The notes under the pieces were generated by a model. It had not been told where the DNA came from and made no database searches. It saw only the letters and a list, made by a program, of their open reading frames with translations. This document shows, piece after piece, positions 1 through 8,906 of a stretch of DNA of 64,000 nt. Position 1 is the stretch's first letter. Each line of letters opens with the position of its first letter. A program made the translations under genes and the position numbers. This stretch comes from Chryseobacterium sp. Leaf394 (GTDB taxonomy: Bacteria; Bacteroidota; Bacteroidia; Flavobacteriales; Weeksellaceae), in NCBI RefSeq assembly GCF_001424105.1, contig NZ_LMQH01000011.1, positions 1,945,844 through 2,009,843 of the forward strand, read 5' to 3'.

Positions 1-82
1 TATCATGAAAAGTATTGTTTTAATTTTGATAAAATCAAGGTAAAATTTCAAATCTCAAACTGCAAATTTCAAATCAATTCCT

Positions 83-90
83 TACTTTTG
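83..90 (+). promoter_or_regulatory. Bacteroidota -7 box (TACTTTTG) of pcm
   Basis: TACTTTTG matches the TAnnTTTG consensus exactly and lies 4 bp before the ATG at 95. A transcript starting about 7 nt past this box would have almost no leader. The DNA before it (about 40-80) repeats a CAAATTTCAAAT-like motif that also occurs before mutS2 and ung. I see no clear -33 element. Confidence 0.5.
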
Positions 91-94
91 CTCA

Positions 95-745
95 ATGCAG
101 GATTCATTTGTACATAAGGGAAAGAGAAGGAATTTGGTAGATTATCTGAGACGCAGCATCGGAATTTGTGATGAAAGCGTATTGGCTGCAATCAACGAAG
201 TTCCCAGACATCTTTTCATTGAAAGTATTTTTGAAGATTACGCCTATGAAGACCGCGCTTTTCCCATTGCGGCGCACCAGACGATTTCGCATCCCTCCAC
301 TGTTGCAGAGCAGTCTGAACTTCTGGAGATAAAGGAGGGCGAAAAAGTTCTGGAGATTGGAACCGGATGCGGTTACCAGACTGCAGTTTTAATCGCCATG
401 AAAGCTTTGGTTTATACAGTTGAACGGCAGAAAGACCTTTTTGATTTCTCCAAAAAGAAACTGAGAGAAATGAATCTTTATCCCAAATTCCAGAGTTTCG
501 GTGACGGTTTTGCGGGGCTTCCGACTTTTGCTCCTTTCGACAAAATTATTGTGACCTGTGGCGCTTCAGTTTTGCCTACAGAACTTTTAAAACAGCTGAA
601 AGTCGGCGGTAAAATGGTGATTCCTTTAGGTCCGACCGACCAGCAGGTTTTATACAGATTTACCAAAATTTCTCCTACAGAATTTGAAAAAGAAGAATTC
701 GGAACGTACAAATTTGTCCCGATGCTGAATAATACCAATCAATAA
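95..745 (+). CDS. pcm: Protein-L-isoaspartate O-methyltransferase
   Basis: It transfers a methyl group from S-adenosylmethionine to isoaspartyl residues in aged cytosolic proteins, the first step of their repair. At 216 residues it has normal family length. SAM motif I (VLEIGTGCGYQ) is at residues 85-95, preceded by the conserved QTISHPS segment at 62-68 that shapes the peptide site; later motifs include FDKIIVT near 148 and LKVGGKMVIPLG near 168. The ATG is placed right after a good -7 box. The DUF1801 gene starts 2 bp after the stop, so the two are probably co-transcribed. The assignment is firm. Confidence 0.95.
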   Translation: MQDSFVHKGKRRNLVDYLRRSIGICDESVLAAINEVPRHLFIESIFEDYAYEDRAFPIAAHQTISHPSTVAEQSELLEIKEGEKVLEIGTGCGYQTAVLIAMKALVYTVERQKDLFDFSKKKLREMNLYPKFQSFGDGFAGLPTFAPFDKIIVTCGASVLPTELLKQLKVGGKMVIPLGPTDQQVLYRFTKISPTEFEKEEFGTYKFVPMLNNTNQ

Positions 746-747
746 AG

Positions 748-1146
748 ATGATAAATCCCGACATTCTTGATTACATTGAAAAGCTGTCAGATTCAGACAA
801 AGAAATCTGCAAAATACTTTCAAAAATAATTGATGAAGAACTGCGTGATGCCGAAAATAAAATCTGGCACGCCCATCCCGTTTGGTTTCTCGAAGAAAAT
901 CCGATCGTAGGATTCAGCAGACAGAAAAAGGGAATCCGTCTGATGTTTTGGAGCGGAAAATCTTTTAATGAAGAAAAACTGAATGTAGAAGGTGAGAAAT
1001 TTCAGGATGCATCAATATTCTACAATGATCAAAGCGAAATTAACGCAGCTGATTTGAAGCAATGGCTGAAAAAGTCTGTGGAAATACAGTGGGATTACAA
1101 AAATCTGGTCAAAAGAAAGGGTGAACTGATCAAAATTAAAGGCTGA
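748..1146 (+). CDS. DUF1801 (YdhG/YdeI-like) domain protein
   Basis: A 132-residue cytosolic protein with the compact DUF1801 fold. The family signature of a Trp-His pair followed by a hydrophobic strand is visible (IWHAHPVWF, about residues 38-46), then a GFSRQKKGIRLMFW strand segment and a Lys-rich C-terminus. Family members bind small ligands or iron-related partners, but no reaction is established. It begins 2 bp after pcm and probably shares its transcript. The function here is unknown. Confidence 0.75.
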   Translation: MINPDILDYIEKLSDSDKEICKILSKIIDEELRDAENKIWHAHPVWFLEENPIVGFSRQKKGIRLMFWSGKSFNEEKLNVEGEKFQDASIFYNDQSEINAADLKQWLKKSVEIQWDYKNLVKRKGELIKIKG

Positions 1147-1207
1147 AATTACGGTGTTCGGAATGATAATTGGATTTTAAAAAACACCAATCCAAAAAAA
1201 TTCAGTT

Positions 1208-1471
1208 ATGGACACTAACAGATTTAAATCATCACACGATTTCAGTAATATCGAAAAAAACCTGCACAACAACCCCGGTTACAGTGTAGAAAGTTTTTCT
1301 CAGCAGGCAAAAGATTACCTCAACGAAATGAAATCCCAAAATCAGGAGGCCACTAAACAGGGCTTTATAGCGCAGGCAAAAAAATCTGCACACGAGGTTT
1401 GGGAAGAGATTCAGCATATGGCTGATGAAGGCTGGGAGAAGGGTACAAACCAGCCGGATGACAAAGCATAA
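1208..1471 (+). CDS. Small hydrophilic protein of unknown function
   Basis: An 87-residue hydrophilic, mostly helical protein with no signal peptide and no membrane segment. It is rich in Gln, Asn, Lys and Glu and ends in an acidic tail with two tryptophans (HEVWEEI and DEGWEKG). I do not recognise the family; the composition resembles small stress-related proteins of Flavobacteriia, but that is only an impression. It is followed 24 bp later by a hairpin terminator, which supports it being the last gene of a unit. Confidence 0.65.
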   Translation: MDTNRFKSSHDFSNIEKNLHNNPGYSVESFSQQAKDYLNEMKSQNQEATKQGFIAQAKKSAHEVWEEIQHMADEGWEKGTNQPDDKA

Positions 1472-1494
1472 ATTTAAATTATAACTGATAAGAC

Positions 1495-1525
1495 ACCTCA
1501 TTTTTAAACAGTGAGGTTTTTTATT
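1495..1525 (+). terminator. Intrinsic terminator
   Basis: ACCTCA pairs with TGAGGT around an 11-nt AT-rich loop, followed by a T-rich run. It ends the pcm-side transcription unit just before the dehydrogenase gene. Confidence 0.7.
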
Positions 1526-1546
1526 TTAAAAAAAACTATACATTTT

Positions 1547-2524
1547 ATGAGAGTATTTGTAAACAAAAGAATTCCTGAAATCGGGTTGAAAATAATGAAG
1601 GAAAACGGGCTCGATGTTTTTATCCCTGAAAACGATAATCTTTCGGATGAGCAGTGGTTGAAATACTGCCAGGATTCTGATCTTATCTTAAATGTCGGCT
1701 TCCATAAATTTGACAGAGAATTTTTTGAGCAATGCCCAAATCTGAAAGCCATTGCTCTGCTTTCGGTCGGTTTTGATCATGTCGATATCAAAGAAGCCAA
1801 TTCAAGAAATATTCCCATCGGAAATACTCCTGATGTTTTAAGTGTAGCCACGGCAGATACTGCTTTTCTTCTGATGCAGTCCGTAGCAAGACGCTCGAGT
1901 TTTTATTTTGAAAGAGTAAAGAATGGTGAGTGGGGAGATTTCGATCCTTTGTTTGCATTGGGTCAGGAACTTACCGGTAAAACTTTAGGAATTTTCGGTT
2001 TGGGAAGAATTGGTTTTGAAATGGCTAAAAAAGCGAAATACGCTTTCGACATGAACATCATCTACCACAACAGAAATCACAACGAAGAAGCTGAAAAAGA
2101 ACTTGATGCAAAATATGTTTCATTTGATGAACTTGTTGAACAGTCTGACGTTTTGAGTATTCATGCCAATTTTAAACCTGAACAGAGTGAACTTTTCAAT
2201 GCTGAAATTTTCAGTAAAATGAAAACTAATGCAATTTTCATCAATACGGCAAGAGGTGGATTTCAAAATGAGCACGACCTTTACGAAGCGTTGATCAACA
2301 AAGAAATCTGGGGAGCTGGTCTGGATGTCACCAATCCCGAACCCATGAGCAAAGAAAATCCACTTCTCGGACTTTCGAATGTCTGCGTTCTTCCACACAT
2401 CGGTTCTGCGACCGAAGAAGCCAGAAACGGAATGGCAAAAATGGCAGCCGACAATCTGGTTGCTTTTTCGAAAGGTGAAAAAATGCCGAACTGTGCTAAT
2501 GAGGAAGTTTATGATGAGATTTGA
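1547..2524 (+). CDS. D-2-hydroxyacid dehydrogenase (glyoxylate/hydroxypyruvate reductase type)
   Basis: An NAD(P)-dependent cytosolic oxidoreductase that interconverts 2-keto acids and D-2-hydroxy acids. From the ATG at 1547 it is 325 residues. The Rossmann motif GLGRIG is at residues 151-156, and the catalytic triad is in place: Arg236 (NTARGG), Glu265 (NPEP) and His284 (PHIGSAT). An in-frame GTG at 1511 lies inside the preceding terminator stem and is unlikely to be the start. The sequence resembles GyaR/glycerate dehydrogenases, but the substrate cannot be read from it. The stop codon falls inside a 7-bp tandem repeat. Confidence 0.9.
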   Translation: MRVFVNKRIPEIGLKIMKENGLDVFIPENDNLSDEQWLKYCQDSDLILNVGFHKFDREFFEQCPNLKAIALLSVGFDHVDIKEANSRNIPIGNTPDVLSVATADTAFLLMQSVARRSSFYFERVKNGEWGDFDPLFALGQELTGKTLGIFGLGRIGFEMAKKAKYAFDMNIIYHNRNHNEEAEKELDAKYVSFDELVEQSDVLSIHANFKPEQSELFNAEIFSKMKTNAIFINTARGGFQNEHDLYEALINKEIWGAGLDVTNPEPMSKENPLLGLSNVCVLPHIGSATEEARNGMAKMAADNLVAFSKGEKMPNCANEEVYDEI

Positions 2525-2550
2525 GATTTGAGATTTGAGATTTGAGATTT
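2516..2550 (+). repeat. 7-bp tandem repeat (GAGATTT x5)
   Basis: Five perfect GAGATTT units begin in the last codons of the dehydrogenase gene and run past its stop. Copy-number change here could alter the last residues or the 3' end of the message. Confidence 0.9.
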
Positions 2551-2733
2551 ATGGGGAAACTGTTTTTCTAAAATATTTATTGTTTGAAACAAAAACTTTA
2601 ACATCTCAACTTGGATCTTTTTACTTTTTCCCTGGATCATAAAATACTACTTGTCTCTCTCTACTTTTTCCTTGTCTCTTCTGAAATTGGACTCATTTTT
2701 GTCTTATCCCAAACATCACAAAAAATAATTATT

Positions 2734-3072
2734 ATGAGCACAGAAAACAATGCTGAAGAGCAAGACAGAAAGCTGGAAGAGATGGATTACAATCCCGGCG
2801 AGGACATCTTTAATAAAGAAGAGCACATTCCACTCGACGGAGACGGTAACCCAATTTTAAATCCCGGCCACGTAAATGATGGTATGCCTTATGGACTGGA
2901 TATTCCGGGAGCGGAAGATGACGATAATTTCGAACAGATTACCGATCAGTTACCGGAAGAAGAAGATGATGTATACAATATTATTGATGACGAAGAAGAT
3001 GAGTTTGAAGATGAAGATGATTTGATTGACGATTTGGAAAACGAAGATGAGGAAGATGATATTGATAATTAA
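2734..3072 (+). CDS. Highly acidic protein of unknown function
   Basis: Starting at the ATG at 2734 this is a 112-residue protein dominated by Asp and Glu, with almost uninterrupted acidic runs in the last 40 residues (DDEEDEFEDEDD and similar). The middle carries Pro/Gly turns (PLDGDGNPILNPG). No signal peptide or catalytic motif is seen. The reading frame is open back to 2611, but the upstream 41 codons are Leu/Phe/Ser rich, unlike the rest, and look non-coding. Such proteins may buffer cations or bind basic partners, which is inference only. Confidence 0.7.
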   Translation: MSTENNAEEQDRKLEEMDYNPGEDIFNKEEHIPLDGDGNPILNPGHVNDGMPYGLDIPGAEDDDNFEQITDQLPEEEDDVYNIIDDEEDEFEDEDDLIDDLENEDEEDDIDN

Positions 3073-3109
3073 ATCAGTTAATTTTTATTAATTTAATATA
3101 AGCACAAAC

Positions 3110-3140
3110 AAAGGCTATCTCTACAGGGATGGCCTTTTTT
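3110..3140 (+). terminator. Intrinsic terminator
   Basis: AAAGGCTATC and GATGGCCTTT form a stem with one mismatch around a TCTACAGG loop, followed by a T run. It closes the acidic-protein gene. Confidence 0.8.
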
Positions 3141-3208
3141 ATGTTAATTCATTTTTAAATAATTATAAATAAATATTTATGAATATTTTATTTATAATTT
3201 AAAAGTTA

Positions 3209-3216
3209 TAAATTTG
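3209..3216 (+). promoter_or_regulatory. -7 box (TAAATTTG) of the T9SS type-B protein
   Basis: An exact TAnnTTTG match 57 bp before the ATG at 3273, in a very AT-rich leader with no Shine-Dalgarno sequence. A matching -33 TTG is not obvious. Confidence 0.5.
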
Positions 3217-3272
3217 CAGAATATTTAAACATAACCAAAATTAATTAGAAAATAACTAAATATTTACTTTTA

Positions 3273-6200
3273 ATGAAAAGAATTTTACAAATTATTTATT
3301 TTTTTATCAGTTTTTCAGTTTATTCTCAAAATAACTTAAATGTATTAATTAAAGACAATTCAGGAAACGAAAATTTTCACGTCACCTGCACCAATGATTT
3401 AAATGCAAACGGATGTATCAGTCTTCACGCAGAATATCCGTCAATAAAACAGACGGATACTTATACCCTGACTCAAAGCAGCTTCTCGCCAGCCGCGGCA
3501 TTTAATGCAGGTACATCACTCAATGCTAATTTCGATGATTCGTTTACCTCGCTGATCAGTCTGCCGTTTAATTTCTGTTTTTTTAATCAAAATTTTGATG
3601 CTTTGGTGATTGGCTCCAACGGTATGATCACTTTTGATGCAACACAGGCAGGAAAAATCAATTTTCCGAATGTCAATTGGACAAATCCCAACACAGGACT
3701 TCCTAAAAATTCAATTTTTGGAGTGTACCATGATATGGTTTTTTCAGCTGCAGATCAGTCGGAAATATACTATTCAACAATCGGAACAGCGCCTAACAGG
3801 AAATTCATTGTGAATTTCTACGAAGGCAGAATGGCAGGATGTACAGAAAGATCATCTTCCCAGATTGTTTTGCATGAAACCACAAATATTATTGAAGTTT
3901 TTGTTGACAAAAAACTTACGCCGTGCGCAACAAGAAAATTTGAAAATGCCTTAATTGGAATCATCAACGACAGCGGAACTTTGGGCTACTCCCCTGCTTC
4001 GAGAAATACCGGAAACTGGGAAGCACAGCAGGAAGCATGGAAATTCACACCTTCAGGAAACGACATTACACCTGAGGTGATCTGGAAAAATGCCGCCGGA
4101 CAAACTCTCGCAACAGGAATTCAGGCTACCCTTTGCCCGACACAAAATGAAGTTTACACCACTGAAGTCAATTTCAATACATGCGGAAGCAGTGTTCTGA
4201 CGCTTACCGATACTTTCAATCTGACTTTTGATCCGACTTATCCAACGGCAGTCAATTACAGTCAGACTTTTTGTGGAAACAGTCCGGTTAATTTAAATTT
4301 AAATAATTTTAAACCTAATTTAACTTCACAAAATCCGGCCAATTTCAACTTCACTTATCACAACAGTTTGCAGGACGCTCAGAATAATGTGAACGGAATC
4401 TCAAATTCCTACCAGCTGAATTCCAATAAAACCATTTATGTAAGAATACAAAATCCTGTTACCGGGACCTGTTTCAGAGTGGCGACACTTACCTTGGAGT
4501 TTTTAACGAAACAGCTTCTTACCAATTCCGTAGTTCTTTGCGACACCAATAACGACGGCGTTGAAGACAATTATGACCTCAGCCTTTTAAACAATTCACT
4601 TCTTGCACCGGGGAATACTTCTGTTTCTTATTTTTTAACTCAGAATAATGCTCAGAATAACACAAATCCTGTTACGGCAGCCAATATTTCTGCAGGCACG
4701 CAAATCTGGCTGAGAGTGCAGGATGCCAACTGTACTTATGTTTTAGGTCCGGTGACTTTCCAGTTCAAACCGGGAGTTAATGCCCATGGAATCAATTATC
4801 CTATAACCATCTGTGATATCAATGATGACAATAATGAGCCTTTTGAATTTGCATTACAGTTGGGTCCACTCATCAGCACGCAGGCCGGAGCAACCTTTAC
4901 CCCCTATGCCACTTACACTGAAGCTTATGCCGCACAGGGATCGGTTTTGCAGACCATCAAAGAAGGAGTTTATCCTGTTTTTATAAGGGTTCAGATTCCG
5001 GGAGGATGCTTCACGGTTGTTCAGGTGAATATGAATGTGACTTTCACAAAAATTAAGGCCAATCATAAAAACGAATACATCTGTTTCAACGGGACTGAAG
5101 ATATTACCGTAAACCTCACGAATTTATCTTCAAATTTATTGATAGATCCCGTTACAGTGCCGGTCACAGAGTTTTATGGTTCTGCAGACGATGCATTTTA
5201 CAGCAACAATCCAATTTCGCCGACGCAGACCATCACAAATAACGGCAATCTGGTTTCGCAGACTTTCTACGTGAGATTTGAGCAGAGTGATGACTGTTTT
5301 ACCGTGAGACCTATCACCGTGAATCTTGTACATCCTGTGATTGTTAATTCTAATTTTACGGTTTGTGATTTTAGTAATGATAATTTAGAAAATGTAAATT
5401 TAAATCAGTTTTCAGCTTCAATCATCGGAAATCAAAATGCTACGACCACTTTTTATCTTAGTCAGGCAAATGCCATTGCGGGAACAAATCCCGTAACGAC
5501 CGTTAATCTGAATGGTTCACAGCAATATTTTGTGAAAATAAATTCTTATAACTGTACTCAGGTTTATCCGTTCACTGTAGGTTTGGTGGCGACTCCGAAT
5601 GTTAATCCGAATGTTAGCATTACGCTGAATGATATTTGTGACAATAACAATGATGGTGTAGAGAATTATAATCTTACACAGGCTCAGACGCAAATCTATT
5701 CAGGTTCATCTGCTGTAACTTTTACGTATTATCAGAATTATAACGCATCCAACCAGACGTTCTCAAACGAAATAACCAATGCGACAAACTATCCGGTTAC
5801 AGGAAATGCAACGGTCTACGTAAAAATTAAATTTAATTCAGGAGAATGTTATTCAGCTTCAAAACTGACCATTCAGATGAACTTTCTTCCGGTGGTAGTG
5901 GTGACCAATAATGCGGTTTTAAACAGATGTGATGAAGATTTTAATTTAAGTGAAACTTTTACGCTAGCCGATGCGATTCCGCAGATGTACGATCCTGCAC
6001 AGAATACGTATGCCTTATCGAATATCGATGTGAAATTTTATCATACTCAGGCAGAAGCAAATGCAGGAAGCACTACAAATCAAATCGGAAATACTTTGGT
6101 AACGAACGTTTCAAGCGTTCAGATTTGGGCAAGATTTACCGCCAAAACTACAGGATGTTTTTCCGTGGCTCCGCTTCAGTTAAACACTTATTTTCCTCCG

Positions 6201-7472
6201 AAAGCCATTAATTCAACCATCAAAATCTGTGATGAAAATCTCGACGGAAATTATGAAGTTAATCTGATGGCGTTCACCAATCAGTATGTAGATTTACCTA
6301 ATCCGATGAACACATTCAGCTTCTTCCCTACTCAGCAGGACGCTCAGAATGGAACGAACGGTATTCAGAATCCAACGATGTTTACAGCAAATCCTTTCCC
6401 TGCACAAATCTGGGTAAGGGTGATGAATATCCCTGGATGTGATGATATTGCCAGCATTAACTTTGTCTTTGGTGATAAACTTGTCACACAACCCGGACCG
6501 TATTTATTGAATAACGTTTGTGACCAGCTGAATGACGGTATTGAGGCTGTCAACCTGACTCAGTTCCAGAGTCAGATTTATTCCAGTGCCAATGCGACTT
6601 TCACCTACTACCCTTCTTTGGCTGATCTTCAGGCGAATTCGAATGTTATTTCAAATCCGGCTGCGTATTCTTTCAATCAAAACACAGGTCCGGATACCAT
6701 TTTTGTAAAAGTAGAAGCTCCCGGACTTTGTCCGGAATACACAACGATTAAAATCAGTCTGAAAAGAGTACCCATTTTTACAATCGCAACGCAATATTTC
6801 TGTCCGGACGGAACATTCAGCTATACCTTAAAGGTGGAAGGCCACAATATCGTAAGCTATGTATGGACAAATCCTGCGGGACAAATCGTTTCAAACACTG
6901 ATACGGTGACGAATATGAACATGGTGGGAACCTATTCAGTTACCGTCACTTCAGACAACGGATGCTCTTACACCGCAACCTTTGAGGCAAAATATTATGA
7001 TGTGCCGGTGATTCAGCAAATGACAGCCAATGGGAATACGTATACAATCACAGCGACCGGTTCGCAGCCGATTGTTTATTCAATTGACGGCATCAGCTGG
7101 CAGTCGGGTAATATTTTCTATAATCTTCCAACCGGAATTACGACGTTCTATGTGAAATATGTTGAAGGAAAATGCATCGTAAAACAGGACGGAGTAGTTT
7201 TAGATATTAAAAATGCCATCACACCCAACGGCGACGGCATCAACGATAAATGGATTATTAAAGACCTTCACGTCTTCGGAAAGAAAATGACCAACGTAAA
7301 AGTATTTGACCGTTATCAGTATAAAATTTTCGAACAGGACACAAACACGCAGATCATCTGGGACGGAACCATTGCCGGAAGAGCAATTCCTTCCTCAAGT
7401 TACTGGTACGTGATCACCCTTCCCGACGGCAGAACATTTACCGGATGGGTTTTGGTAAAGAACACAAATTAA
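3273..7472 (+). CDS. Large secreted surface protein with T9SS type-B (gliding-motility C-terminal) sorting domain
   Basis: A 1399-residue exported protein. Residues 1-18 are a signal peptide ending VYSQ. An N-terminal globular region of about 240 residues is followed by about eight repeats of roughly 100 residues, each opening with a Cys-Asp-x-Asn-x-Asp-Gly-x-Glu type loop (for example VLCDTNNDGVED, DICDNNNDGVEN, NVCDQLNDGIEA). These look like calcium-binding hinges between beta-sandwich domains. The last ~90 residues begin AITPNGDGINDKW, the hallmark of the CHU_C/type-B sorting domain that sends proteins through the Por/T9SS to the cell surface. Likely an adhesin or structural surface protein; the ligand is unknown. 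Confidence 0.92.
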   Translation: MKRILQIIYFFISFSVYSQNNLNVLIKDNSGNENFHVTCTNDLNANGCISLHAEYPSIKQTDTYTLTQSSFSPAAAFNAGTSLNANFDDSFTSLISLPFNFCFFNQNFDALVIGSNGMITFDATQAGKINFPNVNWTNPNTGLPKNSIFGVYHDMVFSAADQSEIYYSTIGTAPNRKFIVNFYEGRMAGCTERSSSQIVLHETTNIIEVFVDKKLTPCATRKFENALIGIINDSGTLGYSPASRNTGNWEAQQEAWKFTPSGNDITPEVIWKNAAGQTLATGIQATLCPTQNEVYTTEVNFNTCGSSVLTLTDTFNLTFDPTYPTAVNYSQTFCGNSPVNLNLNNFKPNLTSQNPANFNFTYHNSLQDAQNNVNGISNSYQLNSNKTIYVRIQNPVTGTCFRVATLTLEFLTKQLLTNSVVLCDTNNDGVEDNYDLSLLNNSLLAPGNTSVSYFLTQNNAQNNTNPVTAANISAGTQIWLRVQDANCTYVLGPVTFQFKPGVNAHGINYPITICDINDDNNEPFEFALQLGPLISTQAGATFTPYATYTEAYAAQGSVLQTIKEGVYPVFIRVQIPGGCFTVVQVNMNVTFTKIKANHKNEYICFNGTEDITVNLTNLSSNLLIDPVTVPVTEFYGSADDAFYSNNPISPTQTITNNGNLVSQTFYVRFEQSDDCFTVRPITVNLVHPVIVNSNFTVCDFSNDNLENVNLNQFSASIIGNQNATTTFYLSQANAIAGTNPVTTVNLNGSQQYFVKINSYNCTQVYPFTVGLVATPNVNPNVSITLNDICDNNNDGVENYNLTQAQTQIYSGSSAVTFTYYQNYNASNQTFSNEITNATNYPVTGNATVYVKIKFNSGECYSASKLTIQMNFLPVVVVTNNAVLNRCDEDFNLSETFTLADAIPQMYDPAQNTYALSNIDVKFYHTQAEANAGSTTNQIGNTLVTNVSSVQIWARFTAKTTGCFSVAPLQLNTYFPPKAINSTIKICDENLDGNYEVNLMAFTNQYVDLPNPMNTFSFFPTQQDAQNGTNGIQNPTMFTANPFPAQIWVRVMNIPGCDDIASINFVFGDKLVTQPGPYLLNNVCDQLNDGIEAVNLTQFQSQIYSSANATFTYYPSLADLQANSNVISNPAAYSFNQNTGPDTIFVKVEAPGLCPEYTTIKISLKRVPIFTIATQYFCPDGTFSYTLKVEGHNIVSYVWTNPAGQIVSNTDTVTNMNMVGTYSVTVTSDNGCSYTATFEAKYYDVPVIQQMTANGNTYTITATGSQPIVYSIDGISWQSGNIFYNLPTGITTFYVKYVEGKCIVKQDGVVLDIKNAITPNGDGINDKWIIKDLHVFGKKMTNVKVFDRYQYKIFEQDTNTQIIWDGTIAGRAIPSSSYWYVITLPDGRTFTGWVLVKNTN

Positions 7473-7493
7473 TCATATATAATGAACGGTAAG

Positions 7494-7517
7494 ACCCCGC
7501 CTTTGAGCGGGGTTTTG
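7494..7517 (+). terminator. Intrinsic terminator
   Basis: ACCCCGC and GCGGGGT pair perfectly over a 6-nt loop and are followed by TTTGTTGTTTT. It ends the surface-protein gene. Confidence 0.9.
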
Positions 7518-7555
7518 TTGTTTTCCAGTTATTATTAAAACAACATCCGAATCAT

Positions 7556-7610
7556 AATTCCCCTCCCTTGGAGGGGTGGATTCGACCAAAGGGAGAAGAC
7601 GGGGTGGTTA
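7556..7610 (+). repeat. GC-rich hairpin repeat, copy A (left of the DUF559 gene)
   Basis: It opens AATTCCCCTCC with a short hairpin to GGAGGGG, continues GTGGATTCGACC, and ends GACGGGGTGGTT. The same pattern recurs in direct and inverted orientation to the right of the DUF559 gene (8095-8147 and 8159-8216). It differs sharply in GC content from the surrounding DNA. Confidence 0.8.
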
Positions 7611-7677
7611 CACGCAATTTAAATCATAATATTTCCACCTTTCCAAAGAATTCTTATCATTCATTAAACACTTACCG

Positions 7678-8094
7678 ATGAAAGAAATCCTCACAGAAAT
7701 AAACGGAATTCCGATTTACAAAAAATGCACTCACTATCTTCCCTACAATCCAAATTTAAAAATACTATTGCCAAAAAAACGAAAAGCAGGAATTCTAAAC
7801 GAAGTAATATTCTGGAAGAAAGTCAGAGCAAAAAATTTCCACAAAATTGATTTTGACAGACAGAGAATCATCGGAAATTATATTGTTGATTTTTATGTAA
7901 AAACACTCGGATTAATCGTAGAAATCGACGGTTCAAGCCATGATGAAAAAGAGATTTATGATGGTATAAGACAAGATTATCTGGAATCATTGGGACTGAA
8001 AGTGTTCAGAATTTCAGATTTTGATGTTAAAAACAATCTGTCCGTTGTGATGAAGGAACTGGAAGATTTTATTATCAAAAACTATAGCATGTAA
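7678..8094 (+). CDS. DUF559 endonuclease-like protein (Vsr/PD-(D/E)xK fold)
   Basis: A 138-residue protein of the DUF559 family, small predicted nucleases related to the very-short-patch-repair fold. The conserved core is present: FDRQR (59-63), the strand IVDFYV with Asp71, VEIDGSSHDE (81-90, with Glu82, Asp84 and His88), Arg98, then KVFRI (108-112). It has no signal peptide or extra domain. It stands alone between GC-rich hairpin repeats, one copy to the left and two to the right, with the first right copy overlapping the stop. No function in the cell is established for the family. Confidence 0.88.
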   Translation: MKEILTEINGIPIYKKCTHYLPYNPNLKILLPKKRKAGILNEVIFWKKVRAKNFHKIDFDRQRIIGNYIVDFYVKTLGLIVEIDGSSHDEKEIYDGIRQDYLESLGLKVFRISDFDVKNNLSVVMKELEDFIIKNYSM

Positions 8095-8147
8095 AATTCC
8101 CTACTCTGGAAAGTTGGATTCGATCAAAGAGAAAAGGCTGGGTGGTT
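8095..8147 (+). repeat. GC-rich hairpin repeat, copy B1 (degenerate, direct)
   Basis: AATTCCCTACTCTGGAAAG then TTGGATTCGATCAAAGAGA and GGGTGGTT align base for base with copy A, but the hairpin arms have lost complementarity. It begins at the stop codon of the DUF559 gene. Confidence 0.7.
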
Positions 8148-8158
8148 AAATTGCGCGT

Positions 8159-8216
8159 AAACCACCCCGTCAAAAAATCAAAGATTTTTCGCCACCCCTC
8201 CACTGGAGGGGAATTT
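8159..8216 (-). repeat. GC-rich hairpin repeat, copy B2 (inverted)
   Basis: Read on the minus strand it runs AATTCCCCTCC, GGAGGGGTGG, then GACGGGGTGGTT, so it is inverted relative to copies A and B1. It keeps an intact CCCTCC/GGAGGG hairpin. An additional AAAAATC-AAA-GATTTTT palindrome sits in its middle. Confidence 0.8.
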
Positions 8217-8324
8217 TCAGCGCCATTTTATATTCTCTTTCTTTATTTGCATGGATTTTCTAATTTGAATATCTTTAAAACCACAAAAAATTCAAATCCA
8301 ATAAAAGAAACCATAAACTTAAAC

Positions 8325-8900
8325 ATGATGTTCTTACGTTATTCTTGGATAATTTTAAGGCTCATAATAAAATATTTTAGTCTGATTTTATTAGTTGCTT
8401 TAGTTTTATTTTTAACAAAAAAATACGTTGATTATTCATCAACTGTTTATTTAATTTTTATAATTCCAATTCTATCACTGCTAATTTTAATTAATTTAAT
8501 TGTCATTTATACCAGAGACTACTTAAAATATAAAAAGAAAAAAGGAAACTTTAGAACTTCAAATATTGTTATTTTGACACTTTTTGCTATTTCTGTCCTT
8601 CATTTCTCAGTTAACTATTATATGGAAAACAAAAGTGTTTACCTTTCAGCAAATCTCAATGAAAGCAATACAAAATTATTTTTATATAGTGATAAAACTT
8701 TTAAAATAGCAAAATATTGGAATCATGGGGGTGACAATATTTTAGGAAAATATGAATTGAAAAACAATATATTGACATTAAAAAAAGATGATTTAGAAAA
8801 AATATCGAACTTTGAAATCACTCATCGTTACAACATTTTCTCTAAAGACAGAATCATCACAACAGATAAAAAAGGCTTTAAGAACTTAATTTTTGATTAA
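8325..8900 (+). CDS. Membrane protein of unknown function
   Basis: From the ATG at 8325 (a second ATG follows at once) this is 191 residues. Three hydrophobic helices are visible: about 9-32, 44-66 and 84-102. After them comes a soluble C-terminal domain of about 90 residues with strands and many Lys/Asn (DKTFKIAKYWNHGG, then KYELKNNILTLKK), resembling small lipocalin-like or DUF-type domains. The open frame extends upstream to 8142, but that part lies inside the hairpin repeat and is unlikely to be translated. Codon use is very AT-rich, unlike hutU just after it, which suggests acquisition. The family is not recognised. Confidence 0.65.
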   Translation: MMFLRYSWIILRLIIKYFSLILLVALVLFLTKKYVDYSSTVYLIFIIPILSLLILINLIVIYTRDYLKYKKKKGNFRTSNIVILTLFAISVLHFSVNYYMENKSVYLSANLNESNTKLFLYSDKTFKIAKYWNHGGDNILGKYELKNNILTLKKDDLEKISNFEITHRYNIFSKDRIITTDKKGFKNLIFD

Positions 8901-8906
8901 ATAAAA

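Noticed and set aside
1511..1546. GTG start 36 bp upstream for the D-2-hydroxyacid dehydrogenase
   Set aside because: It falls in the terminator stem and T run; the ATG at 1547 begins the typical first strand.
2611..2733. N-terminal extension of the acidic protein
   Set aside because: Leu/Phe/Ser-rich, unlike the acidic body, with a better ATG at 2734.
8142..8324. N-terminal extension of the membrane protein after the DUF559 gene
   Set aside because: It is translated hairpin repeat; the ATGs at 8325 and 8328 start the first membrane helix.
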